Below are positions 12,890 through 14,245 of a DNA stretch of 14,245 bases, piece after piece. The position numbers and the translations under genes are program-made. Every line of letters begins with the position of its first letter. Positions within the stretch are counted from its first letter, which is position 1. The notes below the pieces were generated by a model, which had not been told where the DNA came from, made no database searches, and was given only the letters and a program-made list of their open reading frames with translations. Source of the stretch: Actinomycetota bacterium (GTDB taxonomy: Bacteria > Actinomycetota > Thermoleophilia > Solirubrobacterales > Thermoleophilaceae). The stretch lies in the NCBI GenBank assembly GCA_005883295.1, contig VAWV01000107.1, positions 1 through 14,245 on the forward strand. Reading direction: 5' to 3'.

Positions 12890-13225
12890 TCATTCGAACC
12901 TGTCTCCGCTGCGCCTGCCCACGCGTACCTTGCGGCCGGAGTCGTCAACCGCCGAGCCGACCCGCGTCGGATCCCCGCTCTTCGGGTCGAGCGGCATCAC
13001 GTTGGAGAGGTGGATCGGCCCCTCCTTCTCGATCACGCCGCCGACCTCGCCGCCGCGCTGCACGTCGCGGACCGTGCGCGGCTTCTGGTGGCGCTTCTGG
13101 ATGTTGAGCCCCTCCACGAACACCCGGTCGCGCTTCGGCTCCACGCGCAGCACCCGGCCGGTCTTCCCCTTGTCCTTTCCGGAGATCACCTTCACCATGT
13201 CGTCCTTCCGCACCCGCGCCGGCAC
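12890..13225 (-). CDS. rplX: 50S ribosomal protein L24 (uL24)
   Basis: L24 is an early 50S assembly protein near the exit tunnel. The 111 residues include the KOW motif (DDMVKVISGKDKGKTGRVLRVEPKRDRVFVEGLN, about 8-41), KRHQKP and GGVIEKEGPIHLSNVMPLDPKSGDPTRVG. Length is normal. The GTG start follows the rplN TAG without any gap. The stop (12890-12892) abuts the first base of the predicted hairpin before rplE, so termination here may influence L5 translation. Confidence 0.96.
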   Translation of the reverse strand: MPARVRKDDMVKVISGKDKGKTGRVLRVEPKRDRVFVEGLNIQKRHQKPRTVRDVQRGGEVGGVIEKEGPIHLSNVMPLDPKSGDPTRVGSAVDDSGRKVRVGRRSGDRFE

Positions 13226-13594
13226 CTACAGCACCTCCGGAGCGAGCGAGACGATCTTCATGAAGTTGCGCTCGCGCAGCTCGCGCGCGACCGGCCCGAA
13301 GATGCGGGTGCCACGCGGGTTGTTCTGGGGGTCGATCAGCACCGCGGCGTTCTCGTCGAAGGCGATGTAGGTGCCGTCGTCGCGGCCGAACCCCTTCCGG
13401 GTGCGGACGACCACGGCGTTCACGACCTCGCCCTTACGCACGGACCCGTGCGGGATGGCCTGCTTGACGGTGCCGACGATGATGTCCCCCACGCCCGCGT
13501 AGCGGCGCTTGGAGCCGCCGCGGATGCGGATGCAGAGGATCTCGCGCGCGCCGGTGTTGTCGGCGACCCGGAGTCGCGTCTCGGGCTGGATCAT
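13226..13594 (-). CDS. rplN: 50S ribosomal protein L14 (uL14)
   Basis: L14 is at the subunit interface and binds the silencing factor RsfS in many bacteria. The 122 residues match E. coli in length. They contain MIQPETRLRVADNTGAREILCIRIRGGSKRRYAGVGDIIVGTVKQA, VVVRTRKGFGRDDGTYIAFDENAAVLID, and the end NPRGTRIFGPVARELRERNFMKIVSLAPEVL. ATG at 13592-13594, 12 bases after the rpsQ stop. Confidence 0.98.
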   Translation of the reverse strand: MIQPETRLRVADNTGAREILCIRIRGGSKRRYAGVGDIIVGTVKQAIPHGSVRKGEVVNAVVVRTRKGFGRDDGTYIAFDENAAVLIDPQNNPRGTRIFGPVARELRERNFMKIVSLAPEVL

Positions 13595-13606
13595 CGCGTG
13601 CCGTCC

Positions 13607-14020
13607 CTACCTCGCCCTCTCCAGGATCTCCACCAGCCGCCAGCGCTTGGTCCGGCTCAGCGGCCGGCTCTCCATCACGCGCACGGTGTCGCCCTCGTGC
13701 GCCTCGTTGCGCTCGTCGTGGGCGTGCAGGGTGGTCGACCCGCGCACGATCTTCTTGTAGTGGCGGTGGCGACGGGTCAGGTCGATCCGGACCGTGATCG
13801 TCTTGTCGGGCTTCGCCGAGACGACCACGCCCTGACGCGTCTTCGGCCGTCCCGGCCCGTGCTCCCGCGGCGGTTGGACGCTGGGGGCGGGCTGCTGCGC
13901 CCGCTTCGCGCGGTCCTTCTCGCGTCGCTTCTTGCGCCAGCGGCTGCGCTCGGCGGCACCCTGCCGCCGGCGCTCCTGCCGCGCCTCGACCGCGTCCATC
14001 ACGGTCTGCTGGTCAGCCAT
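13607..14020 (-). CDS. rpsQ: 30S ribosomal protein S17 (uS17) with basic N-terminal extension
   Basis: S17 is a primary binder of 16S rRNA helix 11. The OB-fold core covers about residues 60-137: RQGVVVSAKPDKTITVRIDLTRRHRHYKKI, HAHDERNEAHEGDTVRVMESRPLSRTKRWRLVEILERAR. It is preceded by about 58 residues rich in Arg, Lys, Gln and Ala, so the protein has 137 residues against about 85 in E. coli. Some actinomycetes, including mycobacteria, also have extended S17. The ATG (14018-14020) is ten bases after GAGG and overlaps rpmC by eight bases. GTG and ATG codons at residues 7-8 are alternatives and would remove little of the extension. Confidence 0.95.
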   Translation of the reverse strand: MADQQTVMDAVEARQERRRQGAAERSRWRKKRREKDRAKRAQQPAPSVQPPREHGPGRPKTRQGVVVSAKPDKTITVRIDLTRRHRHYKKIVRGSTTLHAHDERNEAHEGDTVRVMESRPLSRTKRWRLVEILERAR

Positions 14021-14240
14021 TCTCGCGCTGCCTCTTCAGCTCGCGGTCCACGTCGATGCCGCGCTCGCGTGCGATGGTCAGGCCGCGCGCCAGGTCGCGC
14101 CCTGCCTGCCCAAGCCGGGCGGTGTTCTCGAGCTGGCCGGTGGCGTGCTGGAAGCGCAGGTTGAAGAGCTCCTCGCGCGTGTTCCCAACGAACTCGACCA
14201 GCAGGTCGTCGGCCATGTCGTGTACCTCCTGAGGCTTCAT
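14013..14240 (-). CDS. rpmC: 50S ribosomal protein L29 (uL29)
   Basis: L29 lies at the polypeptide exit site of the 50S subunit, where nascent-chain factors dock. The 75 residues have the L29 helices, with the diagnostic EELFNLRFQHATGQLENTARL and RRDLAR-like QAGRDLARGLTIARERG. ATG at 14238-14240 gives MKPQEVHDMADD, which aligns with the usual MKxxE(I/V)R start. An AGGAGG inside the gene precedes an internal ATG (14214-14216), but starting there would cut the conserved first turn. The start overlaps the preceding TGA as ATGA. Confidence 0.95.
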   Translation of the reverse strand: MKPQEVHDMADDLLVEFVGNTREELFNLRFQHATGQLENTARLGQAGRDLARGLTIARERGIDVDRELKRQRENG

Positions 14241-14245
14241 GACGC
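14237..14245 (-). CDS. rplP: Probable last codons of rplP (L16), cut by window edge
   Basis: Only two codons and a TGA that overlaps the rpmC ATG (ATGA) are present. The assignment rests solely on the universal rplP-rpmC-rpsQ order; the sequence itself is too short to identify. Confidence 0.3.
   Translation of the reverse strand, partial: AS

Noticed and set aside
12793..13107. Plus-strand frame through the palindrome, rich in Cys and Arg
   Set aside because: It overlaps rplX in antisense and has no start signal or family resemblance.
11924..14164. A 746-codon open frame on the plus strand opposite rpmC-rplE
   Set aside because: It is antisense to nine well-recognised ribosomal protein genes and has a His/Asp/Arg/Leu-rich composition typical of the reverse frame of high-GC genes.
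14013..14216. Alternative L29 start at the internal ATG behind AGGAGG
   Set aside because: The first eight residues (MKPQEVHD) match the conserved L29 N-terminus, so the AGGAGG is probably a coincidence of codon use.

Overview
The window is one long, densely packed minus-strand gene cluster. It holds the end of the S10 block, the whole spc block and the alpha block of ribosomal protein genes, followed by a short tail of housekeeping genes. All genes I accept lie on the minus strand. Read in the direction of transcription (high to low coordinates) the order is (rplP end)-rpmC-rpsQ-rplN-rplX-rplE-rpsZ-rpsH-rplF-rplR-rpsE-rpmD-rplO-secY-adk-map-rpmJ-rpsM-rpsK-rpsD-rpoA-rplQ-SAM methyltransferase-truA-surE-ligA (cut by the window edge). 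The very high GC content, many GTG starts, one-to-four-base start/stop overlaps, rplQ followed closely by truA, and the S17 and SecY sequence types suggest a high-GC actinomycete, probably of the Thermoleophilia (Solirubrobacterales/Gaiellales) kind. The lineage is an inference from general resemblance, not a search.

Right part (about 9.1-14.2 kb): thirteen complete ribosomal protein genes, mostly coupled by overlaps. The exception is a 168-base gap between rplX (L24) and rplE (L5). It can fold, on the mRNA strand, into a long imperfect hairpin topped by a perfect 10-base-arm palindrome. The basal 11-bp stem contains the Shine-Dalgarno sequence of rplE. The rplX-rplE junction is where ribosomal protein S8 represses the spc operon in Escherichia coli, so this is the best candidate here for an undescribed regulatory element. 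L5, S5 and S17 carry unusual terminal extensions.

Middle part (about 6.2-9.1 kb): secY, adk, map and rpmJ. This stretch looks damaged. secY changes frame and lacks about 17 residues just after its first membrane helix. adk has lost, in frame, about 27 residues of the AMP-binding domain. infA (IF-1), normally between map and rpmJ in such clusters, is absent. Since SecY and Adk are essential, assembly error or strain mixture must be considered as well as real deletion.

Left part (1-6.2 kb): the alpha block (rpmJ, rpsM, rpsK, rpsD, rpoA, rplQ), then an unassigned class I methyltransferase coupled to rplQ, truA (which has no ATG, GTG or TTG start), surE (preceded by a possible 19-codon leader ORF with an excellent Shine-Dalgarno sequence) and the N-terminal 295 codons of ligA. 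No tRNA, rRNA, CRISPR, insertion sequence or canonical rho-independent terminator was seen, and no stretch longer than 300 bases lacks a gene.
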